DNA from: an uncultured Clostridia bacterium
GTDB lineage: Bacteria > Bacillota > Clostridia > Christensenellales > Aristaeellaceae
DNA: 13,096 nt
Direction: 5' to 3'
Assembly: GCA_934663595.1 (NCBI GenBank)
Contig: CAKUKM010000050.1
Coordinates: forward strand, 1 to 13,096
Shown here piece after piece: positions 1 through 5,418 of the stretch. Position numbers and translations under genes: made by a program. The notes under the pieces are model-generated. The model made no database searches. It worked only from the letters and a program-made list of their open reading frames with translations, and was not told the DNA's origin. Numbering within the stretch: position 1 is the stretch's first letter; every line of letters starts with the position of its first letter.

Positions 1-491
1 GCGGTGCCGTGCTGATCGTCGTGGAAGATCGGGATGTCGCACTTGGCCTTAAGCTTTTCTTCAATTTCGAAGCAGCGGGGAGCCGCGATGTCCTCGAGGT
101 TCACGCCGCCGCAGCTGCCGGAGATCATGTAAACGGTGTTGACGATCTCGTCCACGTCCTTGGACTTGATGCAGATCGGGAACGCGTCCACGTCGCCGAA
201 CGCCTTGAACAGCACGCACTTGCCCTCCATAACCGGCATGCCGGCCTCGGGGCCGATGTCGCCCAGGCCCAGCACCGCGGTGCCGTCGGTCACGACCAGG
301 CAGGTGTTCCAGCGGCGGGTCAGCTCGTAGCTCTTGTTGATGTCCTTCTGGATCTCCAGGCACGGCTGCGCAACGCCGGGGGTGTACGCCAGCGACAGGT
401 CGTCCTTCGTCTTCACGGGGCAGCGGGTCACGATTTCAATCTTGCCCTTCCATTCTGCGTGCTTCTTCAGCGACTCTTCTGCGTAATTCAT
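1..491 (-). CDS. NAD(P)-dependent malic enzyme (oxaloacetate-decarboxylating), N-terminal part
   Basis: Converts malate to pyruvate and CO2 with reduction of NAD(P) in the cytoplasm. The 163 readable residues cover the N-terminal malic domain and the start of the NAD-binding domain; the gene continues off the left edge. Visible family motifs are AYTPGVA (about residues 35-41, with the catalytic Tyr), the EGKCVLFKAFGD stretch with the catalytic Lys (about 90-100), NLEDIAAPRCFEIE with the metal-binding Glu-Asp (131-144), and HDDQHGT (157-163) at the open end. The short N-terminus fits the small bacterial malic enzymes. The ATG at 491 is preceded by a GAGGAGGA ribosome binding site at good spacing. 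It diverges from an aspartase gene: aspartase makes fumarate, which fumarase could turn into malate for this enzyme. That pathway link is an inference. The choice of NAD or NADP cannot be made here. Confidence 0.95.
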   Translation of the reverse strand, partial: MNYAEESLKKHAEWKGKIEIVTRCPVKTKDDLSLAYTPGVAQPCLEIQKDINKSYELTRRWNTCLVVTDGTAVLGLGDIGPEAGMPVMEGKCVLFKAFGDVDAFPICIKSKDVDEIVNTVYMISGSCGGVNLEDIAAPRCFEIEEKLKAKCDIPIFHDDQHGT

Positions 492-591
492 GATGTCTTC
501 CTCCTCATTCCTTCGAAGCGGTTTTTTTCACTCTCTGAAAAGGTCTCTCGTTGGCGGCGAAAACGGTGCTTCGCCGATTTCCACCGAGCTT

Positions 592-621
592 AGTATACTC
601 CATTCGCCCGCGTTTCGTCAA
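592..621 (-). promoter_or_regulatory. Probable sigma-A promoter of the malic enzyme gene
   Basis: Read on the minus strand: -35 TTGACG (616-621), an 18-base spacer, and -10 TATACT (592-597). Transcription would start near 585 and leave a leader of about 95 bases. The leader contains a small GGCGAA/TTCGCC hairpin and a purine-rich ribosome binding site. No known riboswitch was recognised in it. Confidence 0.7.
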
Positions 622-964
622 CCGTGAATAACGTTTTTTTCGGGAAAATCAAGTGATATCCTTTTGCAGGAGGGAGATGCAGTTTGCGCGCGAAAACGGG
701 CGATTTGCATTTTCAACGCGCCGAAAGGCCGCAGTTTCAGACGCAAATGCATGAAATCCCCGCCCGGTTTGCAGTTATGCACTGCAGGAAATGCAGGAAC
801 GACTTGCAAATCCAAATTCATTCTGCAATATTATCCTGCAAATTTACATAAAATAACGCAAAACCGCCTCAAAAGCTAGCGTTGATGCGGTAAAATAGGC
901 GCAGAACGGGGAAAAAGATAACGCGTTGATAAAAACGGCGCTATATAAACGGAGGATGGGAAAA
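622..964. other. Intergenic region with an 11-copy TGCA cluster upstream of aspA
   Basis: No convincing gene lies here. The short open frames lack a plausible start context or coding pattern. Between 665 and 840 the tetramer TGCA occurs 11 times (starting at 665, 678, 706, 748, 770, 778, 783, 792, 805, 824 and 837), many within TTTGCA, CTGCA or TGCAAAT contexts. The aspA promoter should also lie here. The best candidate I see is TTGCAA (804-809) with AATATT at 17 bases (827-832), but it is weak. The region may be a regulatory zone for aspA. Confidence 0.4.
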
Positions 965-2344
965 ATGAGAACGGAACGGGATTCGATCGGCGAGGTGCTC
1001 CTGCCGGACGACGCGTATTACGGCGTGCAGACCGCGCGCGCAAAGGACAATTTTCCGATGACGGGCCGGACGATGCACCCGTATATGATCGACAGTCTGG
1101 TTCAGATCAAGAAGGCGGCGGCGATGGCGAACCTGCGGGCGGGAACGCTGAAGCCGGAGATTGCGAACGCGATCATTCGCGCGTGCGACGAGATTCTGTC
1201 CGGCAAATACCGCGACCAGTTCATCGTCGATCCGGTGCAGGGCGGCGCGGGCACGTCGGCGAACATGAACGCCAACGAGGTCATCGCCAGCCGCGCGACG
1301 GAGATTCTGGGCGGCGCGCTGGGCAAATACATCGTGCACCCGAACGACCACGTGAACATGGCGCAGTCGACGAACGACGTGTTCCCCTCGGCGGGAAAAC
1401 TCACGGCGATTCGCTTAACCGAAGAGCTGATCGACGCGCTGGAGAAGCTGATTGCGTCGCTGAAAAGCAAGGCGAAGGAAAACGAGCGGGTGATCAAGCT
1501 GGGCCGCACGCAGCTGCAGGACGCGGTGCCGATGTATGTGGGCCAGGAATTCGCCGCGCACGCGAACGCGCTGCGCCGGTGCGAAATGCGCATCCGCAAG
1601 AGCCTGAACGAGATGTATGAATTGAATCTGGGCGCGACGGCGATCGGCACGAGCATCAACGCGAGCGAGGGATATCTTTCGTGCGTCATCGAGCTGCTGG
1701 CGGATCTGGCGGGCGAACCGCTGAAGGCCGCGGACGACATGATCGACGCGACGCAGAACCCGGACGGCTTCGCGGCGCTGTCCTCGGCGGTGAAGAACTG
1801 CGCGCTGGTGATGAGCAAAATCGCAAACGACATGCGCCTGCTGTCCAGCGGCCCCTGCGGCGGCATCGAGGAATTGAAGCTTCCCGCGCGGCAGCACGGC
1901 TCGTCGATCATGCCGGGCAAGATCAATCCGGTGATTCCCGAGGTGGTCACGCAGGCGGCGTTCCTGGTGGCGGGCAACGACGTGACGATTTCGATGGCGG
2001 TCGAGGCGGGGCAATTGGAACTCAATGCGTTCGAGCCGGTGATGCTGTACCGGCTGTTTGAATCGCTGGAGGTGCTCGCGCACGCGGCGGACACGTTCCG
2101 GATTCGCTGCATCGACGGCATCGTGACCGATGCGGAGCACTGCCGGACGCTGCTGATGCAGTCCACGGTGATCGCGACGGCGCTGTGCCCGACGTTCGGC
2201 TATGAAAAGGCCACGGCGATCGTGAAAAAGGCGCTCAGCGAGAAGCGCGCGGTGGTGGACGTGGCGGCGGAGGCGCTGAACCGGCCGCGCGAAGAGATCG
2301 AAAGAATCGTAAGCGAATGCCTCGAGGGCGGTATGAAGGCGTAA
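965..2344 (+). CDS. aspA: Aspartate ammonia-lyase (aspartase)
   Basis: Reversibly deaminates L-aspartate to fumarate and ammonia; a cytoplasmic homotetramer of the aspartase/fumarase superfamily. The 459-residue length is close to the usual 465-478. All three conserved regions are present: TSANMNANEV (about 97-106), HPNDHVNMAQSTNDVFPS (about 125-142), and the flexible catalytic loop GSSIMPGKINP (about 312-322), whose Ser is the general base. The continuation PVIPEVVTQ, and later GNDVTISMAVEAGQLELN, resemble aspartase more than class II fumarase, so aspartase is preferred. A fumarase is the main alternative. The ATG at 965 was chosen because GGAGG (951-955) sits nine bases upstream; an in-frame TTG at 926 and an ATG at 956 have no such site. 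The gene diverges from the malic enzyme and ends at a GC-rich hairpin just before the folT promoter. Confidence 0.9.
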   Translation: MRTERDSIGEVLLPDDAYYGVQTARAKDNFPMTGRTMHPYMIDSLVQIKKAAAMANLRAGTLKPEIANAIIRACDEILSGKYRDQFIVDPVQGGAGTSANMNANEVIASRATEILGGALGKYIVHPNDHVNMAQSTNDVFPSAGKLTAIRLTEELIDALEKLIASLKSKAKENERVIKLGRTQLQDAVPMYVGQEFAAHANALRRCEMRIRKSLNEMYELNLGATAIGTSINASEGYLSCVIELLADLAGEPLKAADDMIDATQNPDGFAALSSAVKNCALVMSKIANDMRLLSSGPCGGIEELKLPARQHGSSIMPGKINPVIPEVVTQAAFLVAGNDVTISMAVEAGQLELNAFEPVMLYRLFESLEVLAHAADTFRIRCIDGIVTDAEHCRTLLMQSTVIATALCPTFGYEKATAIVKKALSEKRAVVDVAAEALNRPREEIERIVSECLEGGMKA

Positions 2345-2364
2345 TTTAACACAAATCGGGGCGC

Positions 2365-2401
2365 AAACGCGCGCGCGGCTATTGAAAAACCGCGCGCGTT
2401 T
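2365..2401 (+). terminator. GC-rich hairpin after aspA, terminator-like
   Basis: AAACGCGCGCGCGG (2365-2378) pairs with CCGCGCGCGTTT (2390-2401), giving a stem of about 12 pairs with a two-base slip. It lies 20 bases after the aspA stop. No strong T run follows, so intrinsic termination is uncertain. The loop and 3' arm overlap the -35 box and spacer of the folT promoter. Confidence 0.5.
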
Positions 2402-2410
2402 CGCTATAAT
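2382..2410 (+). promoter_or_regulatory. Sigma-A promoter of the folT riboswitch transcript
   Basis: -35 TTGAAA (2382-2387), an exact 17-base spacer, and a perfect -10 TATAAT (2405-2410). Transcription would begin around 2416, right at the 5' edge of the THF aptamer, which supports both calls. Confidence 0.85.
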
Positions 2411-2413
2411 AGG

Positions 2414-2516
2414 GGTTGACAGAGTAGGGTTTTCTTCGTTAAGTGCCGCCAAAATGGGGAGTTGTCTGGCGGACGAAGGCAGTATGCCGCGGTTGAGAAC
2501 CCGCACCCGCTGAACC
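2414..2516 (+). promoter_or_regulatory. Tetrahydrofolate (THF) riboswitch aptamer
   Basis: Recognised by conserved blocks of the folT/folE-type THF riboswitch in the correct order: AGAGTAG (2421-2427), TTCGTTAAGTG (2434-2444), GGGGAGTTG (2456-2464), ACGAAGG (2473-2479), the GTATGCC element (2482-2488) and CCGCTG (2507-2512). The closing P1 stem pairs GGTT and CAG (2414-2422) with CTG and AACC (2510-2516), with a small bulge. Binding of reduced folates would control the downstream folate transporter, the known role of this class in Clostridia and Lactobacillales. The call rests on remembered consensus, not on a covariance search. Confidence 0.9.
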
Positions 2517-2538
2517 ACATAAGGGAGAAAAAACATTC

Positions 2539-2582
2539 AAGCCTCCTTATGCAGCAAGTGTTTGCTCTGAAAGGAGGTTTTT
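2539..2582 (+). terminator. Riboswitch expression platform: hairpin sequestering the folT ribosome binding site
   Basis: AAGCCTCCTT (2539-2548) pairs with AAGGAGGTTT (2571-2580), ten pairs including one G-U. An inner AGCAA/TTGCT stem caps a GTGT loop. The 3' arm contains the folT Shine-Dalgarno AAGGAGG (2571-2577) and runs into a T stretch, so it could act as a short terminator, as a ribosome-site sequestor, or both. CATAAGG (2518-2524), just 3' of P1, can pair with CCTTATG (2545-2551) inside the 5' arm and would serve as the competing anti-hairpin. Confidence 0.75.
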
Positions 2583-2585
2583 GTC

Positions 2586-3677
2586 ATGTCTGAATCTGTG
2601 GCTCTCTCCGCCAAGCTCTACCCGCACCCGTTTTCCCGCGAATACTGGAAGCAGGCCGCCAGCGAATTCAAAAAGCCCCGCGTGCTGATTTTCGCGGCGC
2701 TGATGATCGCGCTGCGCGTGGCGCTGAAATCGCTGGGCATCCCGATTGCGGCGGATCTGAAGATCAACGTCGCGTTCTTCATCAACGCCTATGGCGCGAT
2801 GGTGTTCGGCCCGGTGGTCGCGATCGTCGCGGCGGCCATTTCGGACACGCTCGGGTGTCTGCTGTTCCCGACGGGCGTGTATTTCTTCCCGTTTATCTTC
2901 ATTGAAATTGCCGGGTCTCTCACGTTCGCGCTGTTCCTGTACCGCGCGGAGGTGACGACCACGCGCGTGATGCTGTCGCGCTTCGTGATCGATTTCGTGG
3001 TCAATATCGTGTTGAACACGCCGGTGATGATGCTGTATTACAGCGTGGTGATGGGCAAGTATTACGCGTGGTTCGATCTGATCCGCATCGTGAAGAACCT
3101 CGCGATGTTCCCGTTCGAGTCGATTCTGCTGACTTTGTTCCTGCGCCTGGTGATTCCGTCGACGAAGCGGCTGGGCTACATTTACAGCGACGCCGAGAAG
3201 CTGAAGTTTACGAAAAAGAACGTCATTACCCTGATCGTGCTGCTCGTCGTGGGCGCGGCGGCGGTCGCGGGCTACGGCATTTACAGCTACAACAACACGT
3301 CGGTCAGCGCGTCGTATTCGTCGCAGGAGCGCTTCGGCAAGAACAACGAAATGGCGCAGTACGTGCGCGAGGCGCATCCGGAGCTGAGCGACGAGACGGT
3401 GGTCGCGATCATCGAAAGCGGCATGCGGAAGGTCGGCAAGCCGGAGCTTACGTATTCGGTGGCGGTCTACAAGCTCAATCAGGAGGAATTCGACAAGAAC
3501 CTCGCGGAGGCGAAGGCGAAGGACGCGAACGCGGTCTACACGCTCGAGACGCTGGAGGGCTATTCCAAATCCAAGGCGAAGAAGGACACGTCGCTCGATT
3601 CCCTCGGCATGGCCACGATCGTGGTGGACAAGAAGACGGGAGAATTGATCTCGTACAGCGACGACTTGGCCAAATAA
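2586..3677 (+). CDS. folT: Folate ECF transporter S component FolT with an extra C-terminal membrane-anchored domain
   Basis: Substrate-binding membrane subunit for folate uptake, working with a shared EcfA/A'/T energy module that is not encoded here. Residues 31-190 form the usual six-helix S component. They include an Ala-rich first helix (AALMIALRVAL, 37-47) followed by GIPIAADLKINVAFF (51-65), typical of FolT-like S components. The THF riboswitch in the leader supports folate as the ligand. The start has AAGGAGG eight bases upstream. The protein is 363 residues, about twice the usual FolT length. After a basic linker (about 204-211) comes a seventh hydrophobic segment (about 213-234) and then about 127 hydrophilic residues. 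By the positive-inside rule these should lie outside the membrane. The tail ends in TIVVDKKTGELISYSDD, vaguely PepSY-like. I do not recognise the tail with confidence. Confidence 0.88.
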   Translation: MSESVALSAKLYPHPFSREYWKQAASEFKKPRVLIFAALMIALRVALKSLGIPIAADLKINVAFFINAYGAMVFGPVVAIVAAAISDTLGCLLFPTGVYFFPFIFIEIAGSLTFALFLYRAEVTTTRVMLSRFVIDFVVNIVLNTPVMMLYYSVVMGKYYAWFDLIRIVKNLAMFPFESILLTLFLRLVIPSTKRLGYIYSDAEKLKFTKKNVITLIVLLVVGAAAVAGYGIYSYNNTSVSASYSSQERFGKNNEMAQYVREAHPELSDETVVAIIESGMRKVGKPELTYSVAVYKLNQEEFDKNLAEAKAKDANAVYTLETLEGYSKSKAKKDTSLDSLGMATIVVDKKTGELISYSDDLAK

Positions 3678-3681
3678 AAAT

Positions 3682-3707
3682 AAGGGCCCGGAATCATCCG
3701 GGCCCTT
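3682..3707 (+). terminator. Intrinsic terminator of folT
   Basis: A perfect ten-pair stem, AAGGGCCCGG (3682-3691) and CCGGGCCCTT (3698-3707), with an AATCAT loop, begins five bases after the folT stop. An A-rich stretch precedes it, and only a weak T-containing tail (CGTCTAT) follows. Confidence 0.75.
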
Positions 3708-3729
3708 CGTCTATATCCGCCAACCTGAG

Positions 3730-3938
3730 GGGAGAGCTCGAGAGGGCGAAGTCCTCTCGAATTACAATCGTACCCGGCGGCGTGTACGTCGGGGGCGGGT
3801 GCTGATTTTATCGGAGGGAAATCCCATTTCCCGGAGAGAAAATCGCTACCTTACAAGTTTTGCGGCCGGAGTCTGAAAGACTCAAGCAAAACTTGCTCAA
3901 AGGGGTGGCAGTGGCGGGGAAAGTAGTTTCCCCGCCAC
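3730..3938 (+). repeat. Structured interspersed repeat, copy 1
   Basis: A 209-base non-coding element present again, inverted, at 5189-5392. Five hairpins can be drawn in order: TCGAGAGG/CCTCTCGA (3738-3760); CCCGGCG/CGTCGGG (3773-3793); a compound hairpin with outer GATTTT/AAAATC (3804-3844) and inner GGGAAAT/ATTTCCC (3816-3832); another compound hairpin with CAAGTTTTGC/GCAAAACTTG (3854-3895) and inner GAGTCT/AGACTC (3869-3883); and GTGGCGGGGAAA/TTTCCCCGCCAC (3911-3938). The third hairpin is almost identical between the copies. The arms of the fourth and fifth differ but keep pairing. No open frame or transposase and no clear terminal inverted repeats are seen. It ends two bases short of the regulator gene's stop codon. 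It could be a MITE-like element, an RNA-level structure, or a 3'-end processing unit; the family was not recognised. Confidence 0.9.
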
Positions 3939-3939
3939 A

Positions 3940-4293
3940 TTATTTCATAAATTTATCGATGGCTTGACACAGGTCGTCGATCGCCTGCTGGTCGCCTTCC
4001 TGCGCGGCTTCTACAATGCAGTGCTTTAAATGATCCTGCAGAATTACCTTGCCCGTGTTGTCGATCGCCGAGCGCACCGCCGCAATCTGCACCAGCACCT
4101 CCGAGCAGTCGCGCCCTTCCTCCACCATGCGCTTGACCGACTGCAAATGCCCGATCGCGCGCGACAGGCGATTTAATACCGCCTTCGTGTTTTCGTGCGT
4201 GTGGCCGTGCGCGTGCGAATGGGGAACGCCGTGCTCGTGCAGCCAGGCGTGGTCGTGCTCATGATCATGATCGTGAATATGTTCGTCGCTCAT
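3940..4293 (-). CDS. CsoR/RcnR-family metal-sensing repressor with a His-rich N-terminal tail
   Basis: DUF156-type all-helical DNA-binding repressor that releases its operator on binding Cu(I) or Ni(II)/Co(II). The protein has 117 residues. Residues 36-117 form the family fold. Cys63, His88 and Cys92 have the 25- and 4-residue spacing of the CsoR ligands (Cys36/His61/Cys65 in the Mycobacterium tuberculosis protein). Residues 1-33 hold 13 histidines, which is unusual for CsoR but reminiscent of nickel sensors of the family, such as InrS and RcnR, that use an N-terminal His. The genes opposite (His-rich protein, CooT) and the CooC/ACS genes nearby favour nickel, but copper cannot be excluded. 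The start at 4293 was chosen over an upstream in-frame codon at 4350 because a G-rich ribosome site precedes it and the csoR promoter lies at 4322-4350. It shares its His-rich tail with the divergent gene. Confidence 0.88.
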   Translation of the reverse strand: MSDEHIHDHDHEHDHAWLHEHGVPHSHAHGHTHENTKAVLNRLSRAIGHLQSVKRMVEEGRDCSEVLVQIAAVRSAIDNTGKVILQDHLKHCIVEAAQEGDQQAIDDLCQAIDKFMK

Positions 4294-4321
4294 TGCGCGT
4301 TTCCCCCCCAATCCGCCTTCT

Positions 4322-4350
4322 ATTGTAAACGCCGCGCGGGCGAAAAGCAA
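4322..4350 (-). promoter_or_regulatory. Probable promoter of the CsoR-family regulator
   Basis: On the minus strand: -35 TTGCTT (4345-4350), a 17-base spacer, and -10 TACAAT (4322-4327). Transcription would start near 4315. A run of seven G residues (4303-4309, minus strand) lies in the short leader and partly serves as the ribosome site. It could also contribute to autorepression, since CsoR-family operators contain G tracts. Confidence 0.65.
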
Positions 4351-4401
4351 TACGGCGCGGAGGGAGAAACGTTAAATCCTGAAGAAGAATCTGGGCGCAA
4401 T

Positions 4402-4418
4402 ATCCCCTCCGCGGGGAT
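4402..4418. promoter_or_regulatory. Candidate CsoR/RcnR-type operator palindrome
   Basis: ATCCCC (4402-4407) and GGGGAT (4413-4418) form an inverted repeat around TCCGC, between the divergent regulator and the His-rich gene. G/C tracts flanked by A/T in an inverted arrangement are the known style of CsoR, InrS and RcnR operators. It lies upstream of both promoters rather than across a -10 box, so its role is uncertain. Confidence 0.4.
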
Positions 4419-4439
4419 CAAAAATGGGCCGGGCGCGCG

Positions 4440-4467
4440 TTTGAACGGCCGCGGGCGCGGTTATAAT
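4440..4467 (+). promoter_or_regulatory. Possible upstream promoter of the His-rich gene
   Basis: TTTGAA (4440-4445), a 16-base GC-rich spacer, and a perfect TATAAT (4462-4467). It is weaker than the promoter just downstream and would form a tandem pair with it. Confidence 0.4.
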
Positions 4468-4483
4468 AGAATAGGAAACGGTT

Positions 4484-4512
4484 TTGACAAATGCGCGCGG
4501 AGCGTGTATAAT
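4484..4512 (+). promoter_or_regulatory. Consensus sigma-A promoter of the His-rich/cooT operon
   Basis: TTGACA (4484-4489), exactly 17 bases, and TATAAT (4507-4512): both boxes are perfect consensus. The start would be near 4519, about 30 bases before the ATG. Such a strong core promoter fits a gene kept off by a repressor. Confidence 0.88.
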
Positions 4513-4548
4513 TGGGCCGAAGCGATGAATGATAAAGGAGACGGCAAT

Positions 4549-4932
4549 ATGGGACACGAGCATCACGATCACGAGCATGAATACATGCACGAGCACAATA
4601 TCCCCCACGAGCACCACGATCACGAGCATGAGCACGATCACGCGTACATGCACGAGCACAACATTCCGCACGACCATCCCCACGGCTGCGAGCCGAGCCA
4701 GTGCGCGTCCTGCGCCGGCTGCGACCCCAGGGCCGAGCTGGTTGCGCTGATGAACTACATGGTCAAGCACAACGCGTCGCACGCAAACGAGCTGGTCACG
4801 CTCGCCGGGAAGCTCAGGGACATGGGCGATACCACGGCCGCCGCGCAGGTGATGGAGGCGGTTTCCGATTTCGAAAAGGGAAACATGCGCCTTTCCGCCG
4901 TGCTCGCGGCGCTCACGCCCCCGAAGGCGTAA
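4549..4932 (+). CDS. His- and Cys-rich small protein, putative nickel storage/chaperone protein
   Basis: A 127-residue cytoplasmic protein in two parts. Residues 1-45 contain 19 histidines in two similar units, each ending in MHEHNIPH. Residues 47-58 hold four cysteines (47, 52, 55, 58; spacing C-x4-C-x2-C-x2-C), a likely metal site. The C-terminal half (about 61-121) is predicted helical and has further histidines near HNASH (74-78). I do not recognise this domain. A metal-buffering or donor role is inferred from composition and neighbours: a CsoR/RcnR-like regulator diverges from it, cooT follows 23 bases later, and CooC and corrinoid protein genes lie downstream. The ATG at 4549 has AAAGGAG at eight bases; an in-frame ATG at 4525 lacks a ribosome site. 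The gene is driven by the consensus promoter at 4484-4512. Confidence 0.85.
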   Translation: MGHEHHDHEHEYMHEHNIPHEHHDHEHEHDHAYMHEHNIPHDHPHGCEPSQCASCAGCDPRAELVALMNYMVKHNASHANELVTLAGKLRDMGDTTAAAQVMEAVSDFEKGNMRLSAVLAALTPPKA

Positions 4933-4955
4933 ATTGAGGAAGGGAAGAGAGAAAT

Positions 4956-5147
4956 ATGTGTCTTTCGACGGTATACCGCGGCGAAAAAAAACCGGGCAAT
5001 GAGATTCTGACGAACGTAATGCTGATCGACGCGAAGAACGGCGAGATCACGCTGACCGACATCCTCGGCCGCGAGGCGAAGGTGCGCGGCGAGGTGGTGC
5101 ACGCGGATCTGACCGGCGGCTGCGTGGTCGTGAAGGAAAAGAATTAA
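4956..5147 (+). CDS. cooT: CooT-like nickel-binding protein
   Basis: A 63-residue protein resembling CooT, the small dimeric nickel-binding protein linked to CODH maturation in Rhodospirillum rubrum, and its homologues. The N-terminus MCLSTVY has the invariant Cys2 that, in CooT, takes part in nickel binding, and the rest fits the short all-beta fold (NVMLIDAKNGEITLTDILG, 20-38). The start has a GAGGAAGGGAAGAG ribosome region, and a terminator follows closely. It is the second gene of the operon begun by the His-rich protein. Together with the divergent regulator this points to nickel handling for CODH/ACS. Family membership is judged from memory of the CooT pattern; the length and N-terminus fit well. 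Confidence 0.85.
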   Translation: MCLSTVYRGEKKPGNEILTNVMLIDAKNGEITLTDILGREAKVRGEVVHADLTGGCVVVKEKN

Positions 5148-5151
5148 TTCT

Positions 5152-5185
5152 ACAAAAGGATCGGCAGAACGACCGATCCTTTTGT
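5152..5185 (+). terminator. Intrinsic terminator after cooT
   Basis: ACAAAAGGATCGG (5152-5164) pairs perfectly with CCGATCCTTTTGT (5173-5185), loop CAGAACGA, beginning four bases after the stop. The flanking A and T runs make it a good, potentially bidirectional terminator. Repeat copy 2 starts four bases further on. Confidence 0.9.
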
Positions 5186-5188
5186 CTT

Positions 5189-5392
5189 GTGGACGGGGGA
5201 GCAAGCTCCCCCGCCACTACCACCCCTACCAGATTTTGCTTGAGTCTTTCAGACTCCGGCCGCAAAATCTGCAAGGTAGCGATTTTCTCTCCGGGAAATG
5301 GGATTTCCCTGCGATAAAATCAGCACCCGCGCCCACCGCGCATGTCGCTGGGCTCGATTTAAGTTCGAGAGGAGAACCTCTCGAGCTCTCCC
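5189..5392 (-). repeat. Structured interspersed repeat, copy 2 (inverted)
   Basis: The reverse complement matches copy 1 (3730-3938) over its whole length. The same hairpin order is kept: on the plus strand GTGG...CCAC (5189-5217), CAGATTTTGC/GCAAAATCTG (5230-5271), the compound AAAATC-type hairpin (about 5280-5322), a GC-rich variable hairpin, and TCGAGAGG/CCTCTCGA (5365-5384). Compared with copy 1, two adjacent pairs in the fourth hairpin changed on both sides (A-T to G-C and G-C to A-T), and two pairs in the fifth changed from A-T to G-C. Stem pairing is therefore conserved. The loop of the first hairpin changes freely from seven bases to AGAA. It lies directly between the cooT terminator and the ribosome site of the next gene. 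Confidence 0.9.
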
Positions 5393-5418
5393 TTTAAAAA
5401 TGTGAAGGAGGAAAAAAC

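Noticed and set aside
664..879. A 71-codon frame in the malic enzyme/aspA gap
   Set aside because: Poor coding pattern and no family resemblance; the region is better explained as regulatory DNA.
926..964. TTG start at 926 for aspA
   Set aside because: GGAGG at 951-955 serves the ATG at 965, and aspartase homologues align from about there.
4549..4683. Short repeats in the His-rich gene that look like a CRISPR or tandem DNA repeat
   Set aside because: The periodicity comes from His/Glu/Asp codons (CAC, GAG, GAT) in a coding frame. Units are irregular and there are no spacers.
3730..5392. A composite transposon bounded by inverted repeats
   Set aside because: The repeats have no transposase, no evident terminal inverted repeats or target duplications, and each sits naturally at a gene 3' end.
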